The position numbers were made by a program, and so were the translations under genes. A stretch of 64,000 nucleotides of DNA from an uncultured Alphaproteobacteria bacterium (GTDB taxonomy: Bacteria > Pseudomonadota > Alphaproteobacteria > Rhodobacterales > Rhodobacteraceae). This document shows, piece after piece, positions 43,501 to 52,874 of the stretch. The notes under the pieces are model-generated. The model was not told where the DNA came from. It made no database searches and worked only from the letters and a program-made list of their open reading frames with translations. Every line of letters begins with the position of its first letter. Positions within the stretch are counted from its first letter, which is position 1. Location: assembly GCA_902578545.1 (NCBI GenBank), contig CACHDI010000006.1:1-64000 (forward strand), read 5' to 3'.

Positions 43501-44939
43501 GCCATGGGAATTCCCGCTCCTGGGTGTGTTCCTCCGCCTGCTAATAGCAAACCCTTTATTTTGCTTTTGTTTCTCGGCCTCATAAATGTCGAGCTTATTC
43601 CGTGGGGTGTTCTTCCGTAAAGCGAACCTTGAGAGCCAGGAAATAATTGCTCGAACTCCTTTGGAGTAGTTAGCATTTCTTCTGTTGGTTTTAAATCCAT
43701 TTTTAAGCCCATTGAATCCAAAATCGAAAATGTTATTTCCTTGCATTTGGTGTATTCCTTTTGTTTGTTATATTTCTTATGATTATAAGTTGGAGATCCA
43801 TTTATTATTATTTCAAAACGACCCAATGACTTTTCTTTTGGCCTAGGATTATTAATACTACCTTGAGCACAAATATATAGGGTAGGGTCTTTAGGTATTT
43901 CACCCCGTTTAATGTCATCAAATTCTGATTTATAGTTTTTATTAAATAAAACATTGTGATGGAGTAAATCTAATCCTTGAGTTTTAGCAGCAAAACTCCA
44001 TACATATGCGGATAAAGACCTTTTGTTTATATTGTTATTAGATACGGCATTTTGTATTTCATCTCCTAATAGGCCATCAAAAAGTGCTTTTGGATCTCCA
44101 TTAAATATAATAGTATCACAATCAATAACCTTATTATTTTTTAACTCTATTCCATTTATTTTATTATTTTTCATCAAGATTTTTTTTACCTTATTCTTAT
44201 AAAAAAAACTTGCATCTGATCTTTTTGAAATTGTTTCAATTTGCTTTACAAGATCGTACATTCCTCCTGCTATTCTCCAAACACCCTGGCATTCTACATG
44301 CCAGATCAGTGATAAAATACTTGGAGAATTAAATGGTGATCCGCCGACATAAGTAGAATATCTAGAAAATAATTGTTTTAATCGATGGTCTGAGAAGTTT
44401 TCATTGAGATAACCGTATAATATTTTATTTTTTATTAATAAGTCCTTTAAAAGCTTAATGTTTTTAAATCCATTAATTAAAACTGGAAAAATATCAGGTT
44501 TTGAATTCATAATTATAGGGTCTTTAAATAAACCAAAAAGATCCTTAGAGAATTTATCAAATTTTTCAAATTCTAATGCTGATTTGTTGCCAGCAAAATG
44601 CTTAATTTCTTCTAAATTTTTTTCAAAGCAAGAATATAAATCAAGTGAACTACCGTCTCTCCACCAATGTCTTGCTATTATTTCTTCTTTGATAAATTTC
44701 AATTTTTCATCAATCTTATAACCACACGAATGGAATAAATCTGCAAAAACGTTATACATCGTTAATACAGTAGGACCAGCGTCAATAGGACCAACTTTAC
44801 TATCAAAATATCTAATTTTTCCACCTGGCTTTTCATGTTGCTCATAGACTTCAACATTAATACCTGAAGTAGAAAGCTTCATAGCAGCTGCTAATCCAGC
44901 AATTCCTGCACCAATAATTATTACTTTTTTATTTCTCAA
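43443..44939 (-). CDS. crtD: 1-hydroxycarotenoid 3,4-desaturase
   Basis: The 498-residue CrtI-like flavoprotein has VIIIGAGIAGLAAAMKL at 5-21 and GLLLAGGGTHPGAGIPMACL at the end. CrtD is told from CrtI by position (crtD-crtC pair divergent from crtE) and by its lower similarity to the desaturase at 39414. It makes the 3,4 double bond in demethylspheroidene. Its promoter region carries two PpsR-type sites. Confidence 0.93.
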   Translation of the reverse strand: MRNKKVIIIGAGIAGLAAAMKLSTSGINVEVYEQHEKPGGKIRYFDSKVGPIDAGPTVLTMYNVFADLFHSCGYKIDEKLKFIKEEIIARHWWRDGSSLDLYSCFEKNLEEIKHFAGNKSALEFEKFDKFSKDLFGLFKDPIIMNSKPDIFPVLINGFKNIKLLKDLLIKNKILYGYLNENFSDHRLKQLFSRYSTYVGGSPFNSPSILSLIWHVECQGVWRIAGGMYDLVKQIETISKRSDASFFYKNKVKKILMKNNKINGIELKNNKVIDCDTIIFNGDPKALFDGLLGDEIQNAVSNNNINKRSLSAYVWSFAAKTQGLDLLHHNVLFNKNYKSEFDDIKRGEIPKDPTLYICAQGSINNPRPKEKSLGRFEIIINGSPTYNHKKYNKQKEYTKCKEITFSILDSMGLKMDLKPTEEMLTTPKEFEQLFPGSQGSLYGRTPHGISSTFMRPRNKSKIKGLLLAGGGTHPGAGIPMACLSGKHAAEMILKDLSLT

Positions 44940-44956
44940 AATGAATTCTTTTATAA

Positions 44957-44974
44957 TGTCAGTAAATATTTACA
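44957..44974. promoter_or_regulatory. PpsR/CrtJ-type operator, first of a tandem pair between crtD and crtE
   Basis: TGTCAGTAAATATTTACA is TGT-N12-ACA. With the second copy 6 bp further on, it fills the 99-bp divergent gap, and should control crtDC and crtEF together. Confidence 0.85.
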
Positions 44975-44980
44975 TACTTT

Positions 44981-44998
44981 TGTCAAAAAAAATAGACA
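44981..44998. promoter_or_regulatory. PpsR/CrtJ-type operator, second of a tandem pair between crtD and crtE
   Basis: TGTCAAAAAAAATAGACA is TGT-N12-ACA, starting 24 bp after the first site, so both lie on nearly the same DNA face, as needed for cooperative repressor binding. Confidence 0.82.
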
Positions 44999-45038
44999 TA
45001 AATTAAGATTTATGTTAGCTCTAAGTTTAGGAGTTATT

Positions 45039-45920
45039 ATGAAAAATATAAGAAATATTCACGAAAGAGTTAATTTAGCGCTTCTAAAAACACTTAAGGA
45101 TGCTAGAAAAACCCCAACCCCACCGAAGTTAGCAGCCTCTATTGACTATGCCATTTTCCCTGGTGGAGCTAGAGTTAGACCCAATCTATGCCTATCGGTT
45201 GCGGAGGCTTGTGGTGAAGACGATTTTGCAATTGCTGAGTCCGCAGCAGTAGCCTTGGAGTTTATTCATTGTGCTAGCTTAGTTCATGATGATTTACCTT
45301 GTTTTGATGATGCTGAACTCAGGAGGGGCAAACCAACAGTTCACAGAGCTTTTGGTGAAACTGTGGCAGTTTTAGCAGGAGATTCCTTAATTATTTTAGC
45401 TTATGAAAATTTGGCAAAAGGATGTGAAAAGAAACCACAAAGGTTAATCCAATTGATTAAAATATTGTCTAAGTCCTCTGGTGTTCCCTTTGGTATATGT
45501 TCTGGCCAAGGTTGGGAAAGTGAGGATAAGATTAATTTAAGTGCATATCATCAATTAAAAACTGGTTCTCTATTTGTTGCTGCAACCTGCATGGGTGCGG
45601 TTTCAACTGGTGAAGATCCAGAGCCATGGGTAGAATTAGGAGCTAGGATTGGAGAAGCATTTCAAGTGGCAGATGATTTAAAAGATGTTACATGTTCACA
45701 AAAATCTATGGGAAAACCAACTGGACAAGATATAAAAAATTCTAGACCAAGTGCGGTTGCTGAATTTGGGGTAGATGGTGCAATCAAAAGATTGCAAGAC
45801 ATTTTGAGTGGTGCAATTGCTTCAATTCCGTCTTGTCCTGGTGAGGCCAGATTATGCGATATTGTAAGATACCAAGCTAAACAGTTAATGCCTTCCTTTG
45901 CAGCAGATAAAGTTCTTTAA
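45039..45920 (+). CDS. crtE: geranylgeranyl diphosphate synthase
   Basis: The product has 293 residues from ATG 45039, which has AGGAG at 45029-45033; the upstream ATG 45012 lacks a ribosome site. DDLPCFDD (84-91) and QVADDLKD are the two aspartate-rich motifs of trans-prenyl synthases. It supplies the C20 precursor for carotenoids and, through bchG/bchP, for the bacteriochlorophyll tail. crtF follows after 17 bp. Confidence 0.95.
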   Translation: MKNIRNIHERVNLALLKTLKDARKTPTPPKLAASIDYAIFPGGARVRPNLCLSVAEACGEDDFAIAESAAVALEFIHCASLVHDDLPCFDDAELRRGKPTVHRAFGETVAVLAGDSLIILAYENLAKGCEKKPQRLIQLIKILSKSSGVPFGICSGQGWESEDKINLSAYHQLKTGSLFVAATCMGAVSTGEDPEPWVELGARIGEAFQVADDLKDVTCSQKSMGKPTGQDIKNSRPSAVAEFGVDGAIKRLQDILSGAIASIPSCPGEARLCDIVRYQAKQLMPSFAADKVL

Positions 45921-45937
45921 AAACACCGATATTATTA

Positions 45938-47029
45938 ATGGACATTTTCTCCAATTGGTTGAATAATCTAGTATCAAAACCTTCTTTTCACACATTTATC
46001 AAAAAGATACCTATAATAAGACAGTTAGCTTTCAATGAAGGTGAAAAAATTTATGACCTGGTAGCTGGTTTTGTTTATTCGCAGATACTTTTAGCTTTTA
46101 TTGAATTGAGTTTAATCGATTTTTTTATTTCCGGTAGAAAAAAAATTGACGAGATATCTAAGTATACAGGGTTATCAAATAACAAATGTTTATTATTATG
46201 TAACGCTGCTACCTCTATTGGTTTACTAAAAAAGAGAAGAGACTCTACTTTCAAACTTACAAGACTTGGAGCTGCCATAAAGGGTGTAAGAGGATTAGAT
46301 AAGATGATTTTACATCATAAGATTTTTTATAGAGATCTTATTGACCCAGTAAAATTATTGAATGAAAATTTTGATACTGAATTAAGAAATTTTTGGAAAT
46401 ACGTTCCGTCTACTAAGAAAATAACTAAAGAAGAAGCCAAAAATTATTCTGAATTGATGGGAGTTTCACAATATATCGTAGCAGAAGAAACGCTAAATTT
46501 GGTAAAATTGAATGGTTTTCAAAAACTACTAGATGTTGGGGGTGGTAATGGTACTTTTATTTTGGAGGTAATGAAACTTTATCCAAATTTAACGTTAGGA
46601 GTTTTTGATTTACCAAGTGTTATTGAAGAAACCAAAATAAAAATTAGCCATCTTATTGATGTTTCTAGAATCAATTTAATAGCAGGAAATTTTATAAAAG
46701 ATGGATTGCCACACGGTTATGATATTATTTTTTTAAACAGAGTGTTGTATGATCATAATGACACAGTTGTCGAGATAATTTTAAATAAAATATATGATGC
46801 TTTAACTCCTAAAGGGCAATTAGTCATATCTGAACCTATGGCAGGTAATCATTATCCAACCCGAGCTGGAGATGCTTATTTTGGTTTTTATACTATGGCT
46901 ATGACTTCTGGGAAGCCTAGAAACAAGGAAGAACATTTCAAATTCTTGAAAAAAAATGGTTTTCGACACTTAAAACTTGTTTCAAGCCCTAATGATTTTA
47001 TTACTTCAGTAATAGTTGCAAAAAAATAA
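45938..47029 (+). CDS. crtF: demethylspheroidene O-methyltransferase
   Basis: The 363-residue protein has an N-terminal winged-helix dimerisation region and a class I SAM fold with LDVGGGNGTFIL at 198-209 and SEPMAGN near residue 305. It O-methylates the 1-hydroxy group, finishing spheroidene. Its place between crtE and bchC matches Rhodobacter. Confidence 0.95.
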   Translation: MDIFSNWLNNLVSKPSFHTFIKKIPIIRQLAFNEGEKIYDLVAGFVYSQILLAFIELSLIDFFISGRKKIDEISKYTGLSNNKCLLLCNAATSIGLLKKRRDSTFKLTRLGAAIKGVRGLDKMILHHKIFYRDLIDPVKLLNENFDTELRNFWKYVPSTKKITKEEAKNYSELMGVSQYIVAEETLNLVKLNGFQKLLDVGGGNGTFILEVMKLYPNLTLGVFDLPSVIEETKIKISHLIDVSRINLIAGNFIKDGLPHGYDIIFLNRVLYDHNDTVVEIILNKIYDALTPKGQLVISEPMAGNHYPTRAGDAYFGFYTMAMTSGKPRNKEEHFKFLKKNGFRHLKLVSSPNDFITSVIVAKK

Positions 47030-47050
47030 AATCAATAAATTGAAATTAAT

Positions 47051-47068
47051 TGTCAATATTTATTGACA
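47051..47068. promoter_or_regulatory. PpsR/CrtJ-type operator, first of a pair upstream of bchC
   Basis: TGTCAATATTTATTGACA is a near-perfect TGTCA...TGACA palindrome. Its right half forms a TTGACA -35 box at 47063-47068. Confidence 0.9.
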
Positions 47069-47090
47069 ATATAAACTGTCAGTATAAAAT
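47063..47090 (+). promoter_or_regulatory. sigma-70-like promoter of the bchC superoperon
   Basis: TTGACA (47063-47068), a 16-bp spacer, then TAAAAT (47085-47090). Both boxes are inside the two PpsR palindromes, so bound repressor would exclude RNA polymerase, as described for bchC of Rhodobacter capsulatus. Confidence 0.65.
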
Positions 47091-47094
47091 TACA
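47077..47094. promoter_or_regulatory. PpsR/CrtJ-type operator, second of a pair upstream of bchC
   Basis: TGTCAGTATAAAATTACA is TGT-N12-ACA, separated from the first site by exactly 8 bp, the spacing known from the R. capsulatus bchC promoter. Confidence 0.85.
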
Positions 47095-47136
47095 CTAGTT
47101 TTGCAAAATGAATCTTTTTAATTGAGGTTAAATATA

Positions 47137-48081
47137 TTGATTACAAAAGCTGTAGTTATGTCAAATCCTGGCAAATTGGCAATAGAATCTGTTGAGTTGA
47201 AGAAATGCCAAACTGAAGACGTCGTCGTAGATATTCATTATTCAGGGATTTCTACAGGGACAGAAAAATTATTTTGGAATGGCAAGATGCCAGCTTTTCC
47301 AGGAATGGGCTATCCATTGGTTCCAGGTTATGAGTCAACAGGTGAAGTGGTTCAGGCATCTAAAAGTTCTGGATTTAAAGAAGGAGATATTGTTTTTGTA
47401 CCTGGTGCTGATTGTTATTCCGGTTCTGTAAGGAGTCTATTTGGTGGTGCTGCAAAAAGAGTTATTTCGCCATCTAACAGGTTAATAAAGATTGACAGTA
47501 CCATGGGAGTAAACGGCGCACTTTTTGCCTTAGCTGCAACAGCCCGACATGCGATTGCCGGTTTTGGTAATAGAATGCCAGAAGTAATAGTAGGTCACGG
47601 TGTTTTAGGAAGGCTATTAGCTAGACTTGTTATACTTGCAGGAGAAAAACCTCCCATTGTTTGGGAAAAAAATATATTTAGGCATGCGGGTGCTAGAGAT
47701 TATGAAGTTGTATTACCTGAATTCGACAGCAGATCAGATTATGATTGTATTTATGATGTAAGTGGAGATTCTGATATACTAGATAGCCTGATTGGTAAGG
47801 TGAAAAAAGGTGGTGAGGTCGTAATGGCAGGCTTCTATCCTGAAAGAGTAAGTTTTGGATTTGCTCAAGCTTTTATCAAAGAAGTTTCAGTTAGGGTTTC
47901 GGCAGAATTTACACCTGAAGATGTAGCAACTACCAAGCTTCTTATAGAGGATGGATCATTATCATTTGATGGGCTTGTGAGCGATGTATTTCAAGTAAAC
48001 AAGGCGACTGAAGCATACAAAGTGGCATTTGAAAAGGCTGAATGTCTCAAAATGGTTCTAGATTGGAGAAATGCAGCATGA
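47137..48081 (+). CDS. bchC: bacteriochlorophyllide C-3(1) hydroxyethyl dehydrogenase
   Basis: The product has 314 residues from TTG 47137, placed 9 bp after GAGG. An upstream TTG at 47122 overlaps that Shine-Dalgarno. The start ITKAVVMSNPGKLAIES aligns with other BchC. It is an MDR-fold dehydrogenase with GTEKLFWNGKMP, GYPLVPGYESTG and VGHGVLGRLLARL. It oxidises the 3-hydroxyethyl group to 3-acetyl in bacteriochlorophyll a synthesis. It opens the bchCXYZ-puf operon and overlaps bchX by 4 bp. Confidence 0.94.
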   Translation: MITKAVVMSNPGKLAIESVELKKCQTEDVVVDIHYSGISTGTEKLFWNGKMPAFPGMGYPLVPGYESTGEVVQASKSSGFKEGDIVFVPGADCYSGSVRSLFGGAAKRVISPSNRLIKIDSTMGVNGALFALAATARHAIAGFGNRMPEVIVGHGVLGRLLARLVILAGEKPPIVWEKNIFRHAGARDYEVVLPEFDSRSDYDCIYDVSGDSDILDSLIGKVKKGGEVVMAGFYPERVSFGFAQAFIKEVSVRVSAEFTPEDVATTKLLIEDGSLSFDGLVSDVFQVNKATEAYKVAFEKAECLKMVLDWRNAA

Positions 48082-49103
48082 CAGTAGAAACAATAAATGT
48101 AAAAGGTAATGCTAATAAAGTTCTTGAAGAACATCATAGTAGGTTAAAATCAGAAGCTAAAGAAATTAATAATGAACTTCATACGGCTAAACCAAAGAAA
48201 AAGTGTCAGATAATTGCAATTTATGGCAAAGGTGGCATTGGTAAGTCTTTTACTTTAGCTAATTTAAGTTGCATGATGGCTGAACAAGGTAAGCGAGTAT
48301 TATTAATAGGTTGCGATCCAAAGTCAGATACTACATCTCTCCTTTTTGAAGGAAAAGCTTGCCCAACAATCATTGAAACATCCACTAAAAAGAAGCTTTC
48401 TGGAGAAGAAGTTGCCATAGGTGATGTTTGCTTCAAGAGAAATGGTGTATTTGCAATGGAATTAGGCGGTCCTGAAGTAGGAAGGGGATGTGGTGGTCGT
48501 GGTATTATTCATGGTTTTGAATTACTGGAAAAACTTGGTTTTCATGATTGGGATTTTGATTATGTATTACTAGACTTCCTTGGAGACGTCGTCTGTGGAG
48601 GCTTTGGTTTACCCATTGCAAGGGATATGGCGCAAAAAGTAATTGTAGTTGGATCTAATGACTTACAGTCACTATATGTTGCCAATAATGTTTGTTCTGC
48701 AGTTGAATATTTCCGAAAATTAGGTGGAAGTGTTGGTGTAGCTGGCATAGTTATCAATAGAGATGATGGAACTGGAGAGGCAAAGAAATTTGCTGAAAAA
48801 GTAGGAATTCCTGTACTCAGTACTATTCCTGCTGACGATGATATAAGAAGGAAATCTGCGATGTATCAAATTATTGGTACAAAGCAAAGCCAGTGGGGAA
48901 CTCTTTTTGAGACATTAGCTTCCAATGTAGCAGATGCTCCTCCTGTAAGACCAAAGACACTAAATCAAGACCAATTATTGGGATTATTTGATGGTGGTGA
49001 GACAGGAGCAGGTTTCACATTAGTGCCTGCAACTGATGCTGATATGCGCGGTAAATTTTCAAAACCAAAAAAATCTTTAGAAGTAATTTATGACAAAGTT
49101 TGA
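48078..49103 (+). CDS. bchX: chlorophyllide reductase iron protein (subunit X)
   Basis: The product has 341 residues from ATG 48078 (ATGA overlap with the bchC stop). It is a NifH-like ATPase with P-loop GKGGIGKS (50-57) and [4Fe-4S] ligands Cys138 (GRGCGG) and Cys173 (DVVCGG). It feeds electrons to BchYZ for reduction of the chlorin ring to bacteriochlorin, the step that separates bacteriochlorophyll a from chlorophyll. Confidence 0.96.
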   Translation: MTVETINVKGNANKVLEEHHSRLKSEAKEINNELHTAKPKKKCQIIAIYGKGGIGKSFTLANLSCMMAEQGKRVLLIGCDPKSDTTSLLFEGKACPTIIETSTKKKLSGEEVAIGDVCFKRNGVFAMELGGPEVGRGCGGRGIIHGFELLEKLGFHDWDFDYVLLDFLGDVVCGGFGLPIARDMAQKVIVVGSNDLQSLYVANNVCSAVEYFRKLGGSVGVAGIVINRDDGTGEAKKFAEKVGIPVLSTIPADDDIRRKSAMYQIIGTKQSQWGTLFETLASNVADAPPVRPKTLNQDQLLGLFDGGETGAGFTLVPATDADMRGKFSKPKKSLEVIYDKV

Positions 49104-49124
49104 GAGATAATCCAGGTTCTATTA

Positions 49125-50696
49125 ATGAGTACTGAAATAAAATATGATCAAACAAATGAGGTGAAATTGACTGAAGCAAGTCAAAATTCAATAGAAGATT
49201 TGGAGATACCCTCCAAGCCTGTTTCATCTGGGTGTCATTCAAAGGACAATAAAGAAAAGTCTATAAAGTCCTTAAATAGTAATAATGAAATATTAGACAA
49301 ATTTAGAAAAGATTATCCACTTGGGCCGCATGATAAACCGCAAAGTATGTGTCCAGCTTTTGGATCTTTACGTGTTGGCTTGAGAATGAGAAGAGTTGCT
49401 ACAATTTTATCAGGATCTGCATGTTGTGTTTATGGTTTAACTTTTGTTTCACATTTTTATGGAGCAAGAAGATCGGTGGGTTATGTTCCTTTTAGCTCAG
49501 AAACACTTGTATCTGGAAAATTATTTGAGGATATAAGAGATTCGGTTCATAAAACCGCTGATCCTTCAAAATATGACGCAATTATTGTAACAAATTTATG
49601 TGTCCCAACAGCATCTGGTGTTCCATTAAGGTTACTTCCAAAGGAAATAAATGGTGTAAGAATTATTGGTATTGATGTTCCTGGCTTTGGTGTCCCAACC
49701 CATGCAGAGGCAAAAGATGTTCTGGCAGGAGCTATGCTTAATTATGCTAGAAAAGAAGCAGAGAAAGGACCAGTTGCAACACCTCTTTCAGGAAAGTCTG
49801 ATAGACCAACTGTCGCTTTATTAGGTGAAATGTTTCCTGCTGATCCAATTGGAATAGGAGGAATATTATCTTATTTAGGTTTGGCAGCAGGTCCTGTTGT
49901 ACCATGTCGTGAATGGAGAGAACTATATGGTGCTTTGGATTGTTCATTAGTTTCAGCTATTCATCCCTTTTATACTGCTTCAATAAGAGAGTTTGAAGAA
50001 GCTGGAAGACCAATTTTAGGTTCAGCCCCAGTTGGAACTGAAGGAACTGATGACTGGATTCAATCAGTAGGAGAAATTTTAAACATTAAAAAGAATATGA
50101 TTTCAACATGTAAAAATGAAATTATACCAAAAATAAAAGAAGGTCTAAAATTAAATAAGATTAAAGGGACAATAACACTTTCTGGTTATGAAGGGTCTGA
50201 ATTACTTGTTGCGCGTCTTCTTACTGAAAGTGGAGCTAAGATACCTTATGTTGGAACGGCATGCCCAAAGACTAAATGGTCACAAAAAGACAAGGAATGG
50301 CTAGAGGCAAAGGGAACTATGGTTAAATTTAGAGCCAGTTTAGAAGACGATTGTGCCGCAGTTGAAGCAATCAAGCCGAATCTAGCGATTGGCACTACTC
50401 CTGTAGTCCAAAAAGGTAAAGAATTAGGAATACCTTCTTTATATTTTACAAATTTAATTTCAGCTCGTCCTTTAATGGGTGTTGCTGGAGCTGGAAGTCT
50501 AGCACAAGTAGTAAATGCAGCAATGAAAAATAAAAAAAGAATGGCAAATATGAAAAGCTTTTTTTCCGGAGTAGGGAAAGATGATACATCAGGAATTTGG
50601 GAAAAAAGTCCAAATTTAAAGCCTCAATTTCGGGAACATAATTTGAAAAAAATTGAAAAAAGAAAAAAAGCTGCAAAAGCAGCGGAGATGATTTAA
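49125..50696 (+). CDS. bchY: chlorophyllide reductase subunit Y
   Basis: The 523-residue NifD-like protein has cysteines in [11 protein letters not shown] and [10 protein letters not shown] and another in TNLCVPTAS, which supply cluster ligands. It forms the catalytic BchYZ heterotetramer with BchZ. A low-complexity charged N-terminal 60 residues precedes the conserved part. It shares one base with bchZ (TAATG). Confidence 0.95.
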   Translation: MSTEIKYDQTNEVKLTEASQNSIEDLEIPSKPVSSGCHSKDNKEKSIKSLNSNNEILDKFRKDYPLGPHDKPQSMCPAFGSLRVGLRMRRVATILSGSACCVYGLTFVSHFYGARRSVGYVPFSSETLVSGKLFEDIRDSVHKTADPSKYDAIIVTNLCVPTASGVPLRLLPKEINGVRIIGIDVPGFGVPTHAEAKDVLAGAMLNYARKEAEKGPVATPLSGKSDRPTVALLGEMFPADPIGIGGILSYLGLAAGPVVPCREWRELYGALDCSLVSAIHPFYTASIREFEEAGRPILGSAPVGTEGTDDWIQSVGEILNIKKNMISTCKNEIIPKIKEGLKLNKIKGTITLSGYEGSELLVARLLTESGAKIPYVGTACPKTKWSQKDKEWLEAKGTMVKFRASLEDDCAAVEAIKPNLAIGTTPVVQKGKELGIPSLYFTNLISARPLMGVAGAGSLAQVVNAAMKNKKRMANMKSFFSGVGKDDTSGIWEKSPNLKPQFREHNLKKIEKRKKAAKAAEMI

Positions 50697-52150
50697 TGCT
50701 AATTCAAGATCATGATAGAGCTGGTGGATATTGGGGGTCTGTATATGCTTTTTGTGCAATAAAAGGTCTCCAAGTTGTAATTGATGGACCTGTTGGATGT
50801 GAGAATTTACCCGTGACATCTGTTTTGCATTATACCGACGGATTACCACCTCATGAATTACCAATAGTAGTTACTGGATTAGCAGAAGAAGAGTTAGGAC
50901 GTGAAGGAACCGAAGGTTCTATGAAACGTGCATGGAAAACTTTAGATCCAGCATTGCCGTCTGTAGTTGTTACAGGATCAATTGCAGAGATGATTGGTGG
51001 TGGAGTAACTCCTGAGGGAACAACCATTCAAAGGTTTCTTCCTCGAACAATTGATGAAGATCAATGGCAGTCAGCTGACAGAGCCATGACATGGATTTTT
51101 ACTAATTTTGGACAAACAAAAGGTAGAATGCCTAAAGAAACTAAAAGAGAGGAGGGGTCAAAACCAAGAGTAAATATTTTAGGCCCCATGTATGGAACAT
51201 TTAATATGCCGTCTGATCTAGCTGAAATAAGAAGGTTAGTAGAGGGTATAGGAGCAGAAATAAATATGGTTTTTCCCCTAGGTAGTCACCTAGCTGATGC
51301 CAATAAATTAGTAAATGCAGATGTAAATGTTGTTTTATATAGAGAGTTTGGAAGAGGTTTGGCGGAAGTTCTTGATAAACCTTATCTACAAGCACCAATT
51401 GGAATAGACTCTACTACTAAATTTTTACGTAAATTAGGAGAATTATTAAAACTAGATCCCGAACCATTTATTGAGCAAGAAAAACATTCAACAATAAAAC
51501 CAGTTTGGGATTTATGGAGATCTGTAACTCAGGATTTTTTTGCAACTGCAAGCTTTGGAATAGTTGCAAATGAAACATATTCACGTGGAATTCGTAATTT
51601 TTTAGAAAACGATTTGGGATTACCTTGTAGTTTCGCAGTAGCAAGAATTTCAGGAAAAAAAACCAATAATGACGAAGTAAGATCATTAATAAGGGATAAA
51701 AGACCTTTAGTATTAATGGGGTCAATTAATGAAAAAATGTACTTGGCTGAATTAAAAAATGGTTTTGGTCCTAGCCCATCATTTATTCCTGCAAGTTTTC
51801 CAGGTGCTGCAATAAGAAGATCTACGGGAACACCAATGATGGGATATGCAGGAGCGACTTATTTGCTTCAGGAGGTATGTAATAGTTTATTTGATTCTCT
51901 TTTTCATATTCTGCCATTGGGGTCGGATATGGATGAAGTCGATGCGACACCTACAAATTTAAAGAGGGATTTTCCTTGGGATAAAGATGCTCAAGAATTT
52001 TTGGACAAAATTGTCCAAGAGCATCCAGTCATAACAAGAATATCAGCAGCAAAGAACTTAAGAGATGAAGCAGAAAGATCTGCTTTAGCGGAGGGTGACG
52101 AAAGAGTTGTTTTAGAAACAATAAAGAAAATAAGAAATAAAAAATTATAG
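50696..52150 (+). CDS. bchZ: chlorophyllide reductase subunit Z
   Basis: The 484-residue NifK-like partner of BchY has [13 protein letters not shown] with the cluster cysteine near residue 38, then [12 protein letters not shown] and the C-terminal protochlorophyllide-reductase-type domain (about 430-475). One base overlaps bchY. pufQ follows after 27 bp, giving the bch-puf superoperon. Confidence 0.96.
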   Translation: MLIQDHDRAGGYWGSVYAFCAIKGLQVVIDGPVGCENLPVTSVLHYTDGLPPHELPIVVTGLAEEELGREGTEGSMKRAWKTLDPALPSVVVTGSIAEMIGGGVTPEGTTIQRFLPRTIDEDQWQSADRAMTWIFTNFGQTKGRMPKETKREEGSKPRVNILGPMYGTFNMPSDLAEIRRLVEGIGAEINMVFPLGSHLADANKLVNADVNVVLYREFGRGLAEVLDKPYLQAPIGIDSTTKFLRKLGELLKLDPEPFIEQEKHSTIKPVWDLWRSVTQDFFATASFGIVANETYSRGIRNFLENDLGLPCSFAVARISGKKTNNDEVRSLIRDKRPLVLMGSINEKMYLAELKNGFGPSPSFIPASFPGAAIRRSTGTPMMGYAGATYLLQEVCNSLFDSLFHILPLGSDMDEVDATPTNLKRDFPWDKDAQEFLDKIVQEHPVITRISAAKNLRDEAERSALAEGDERVVLETIKKIRNKKL

Positions 52151-52177
52151 TAAAAAAGGAAACGGGGAGAAAGAAAA

Positions 52178-52414
52178 ATGAAACAGTCAGCAGTTAGAGA
52201 TTTTAGTGTTTCAGAATATAGGAAAACTATAAAATTTGAGTATAGGGTTTATTTTGCGCTCATTTTTTTAATTTCAATTCCTCTAGCTACTTTTGCATGG
52301 ATAGCTTGCTTAACTATGAACATCTTTAAATTAAAGACTGTGCAAAATGAGGGCATTTTTAAAAGGGCATGGGGTCATGCGCAAGTAATAACCCCAATGA
52401 TATTTACCGCATGA
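52178..52414 (+). CDS. pufQ: PufQ, bacteriochlorophyll-synthesis-linked protein
   Basis: The 78-residue protein has one membrane helix (about 27-48) and ends GHAQVITPMIFTA, close to the ITPEIF ending of Rhodobacter PufQ; its place between bchZ and pufB is also the same. PufQ is thought to help deliver bacteriochlorophyll intermediates or assemble LH1. The Shine-Dalgarno GGGGAGAAAG precedes the ATG. Confidence 0.9.
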   Translation: MKQSAVRDFSVSEYRKTIKFEYRVYFALIFLISIPLATFAWIACLTMNIFKLKTVQNEGIFKRAWGHAQVITPMIFTA

Positions 52415-52428
52415 TTGTGGTTAACGAA

Positions 52429-52501
52429 ATTCGATGGCTTAGCTATCGAATAGTTCTGAGCCATGAGGGCTCAGAAAATCAACCCTACGAGAAATCGTGG
52501 G
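52429..52501 (+). promoter_or_regulatory. three consecutive RNA hairpins in the pufQ-pufB spacer
   Basis: Stem 1: ATTCGAT (52429-52435)/ATCGAAT (52445-52451). Stem 2: TTCTGAGCC (52454-52462)/GGCTCAGAA (52468-52476), 9 bp with a 5-nt loop. Stem 3: 52484-52490/52495-52501, 7 bp with one G-U and a GAAA tetraloop. They probably mark the processed 5' end of a stable pufBA message, as reported for Rhodobacter puf mRNA. Confidence 0.75.
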
Positions 52502-52531
52502 ATCAGTCGAAAACAATCCGGAGGATTAAAC

Positions 52532-52690
52532 ATGGCTGGAAATAACGACCTGTCATTATCAGGTTTAACAGAGGACCAAGCACAGGAACTTCATAGTGTT
52601 TATATGAGCGGTCTTTGGACATTCACACTAATGTGTGTTTTAGCTCATATTGCAACATGGATTTGGCGTCCTTGGTTCTATTTCAGTTAA
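52532..52690 (+). CDS. pufB: light-harvesting LH1 beta polypeptide
   Basis: The product has 52 residues from ATG 52532, preceded by CCGGAGGATTAAAC. An open frame extends to 52463 but crosses the hairpin leader and is not coding. It starts [18 protein letters not shown]; His39 in [11 protein letters not shown] is the bacteriochlorophyll ligand, and it ends RPWFYFS. It is an inner-membrane, single-helix antenna subunit around the reaction centre. Confidence 0.96.
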   Translation: MAGNNDLSLSGLTEDQAQELHSVYMSGLWTFTLMCVLAHIATWIWRPWFYFS

Positions 52691-52701
52691 AGGAGAATTA
52701 A

Positions 52702-52860
52702 ATGAGTCAATTTTATAAAATATGGCTGATTTTTGACCCACGTAGAGTGTTCGTGGCTCAAGGCGTATTTCTCTTTTTATTAGCAGCGTTAATTCATTTA
52801 GTGCTGCTAAGCACAGAACACTTCAATTGGTTTGAGGCAGCAGCGAAGGCAGCAGGCTAA
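52702..52860 (+). CDS. pufA: light-harvesting LH1 alpha polypeptide
   Basis: The 52-residue protein begins [17 protein letters not shown]; His32 in [11 protein letters not shown] is the bacteriochlorophyll ligand, followed by the [10 protein letters not shown]-terminal segment. The ATG at 52702 has AGGAG at 52691-52695, 11 bp after pufB. It pairs with PufB to form the LH1 ring. The composition (GC about 40%) is well above the surrounding genes. Confidence 0.95.
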   Translation: MSQFYKIWLIFDPRRVFVAQGVFLFLLAALIHLVLLSTEHFNWFEAAAKAAG

Positions 52861-52874
52861 GCCAATTTAAAGTG

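Noticed and set aside
42541-43746. 401-residue open frame across crtC
   Set aside because: The N-terminal 82 residues are only the out-of-frame shadow of crtD and show no CrtC similarity; crtC was trimmed to ATG 43500.
52463-52690. 75-residue version of PufB starting at 52463
   Set aside because: The first 23 codons run through two RNA hairpins; LH1 beta similarity and a Shine-Dalgarno begin at ATG 52532.
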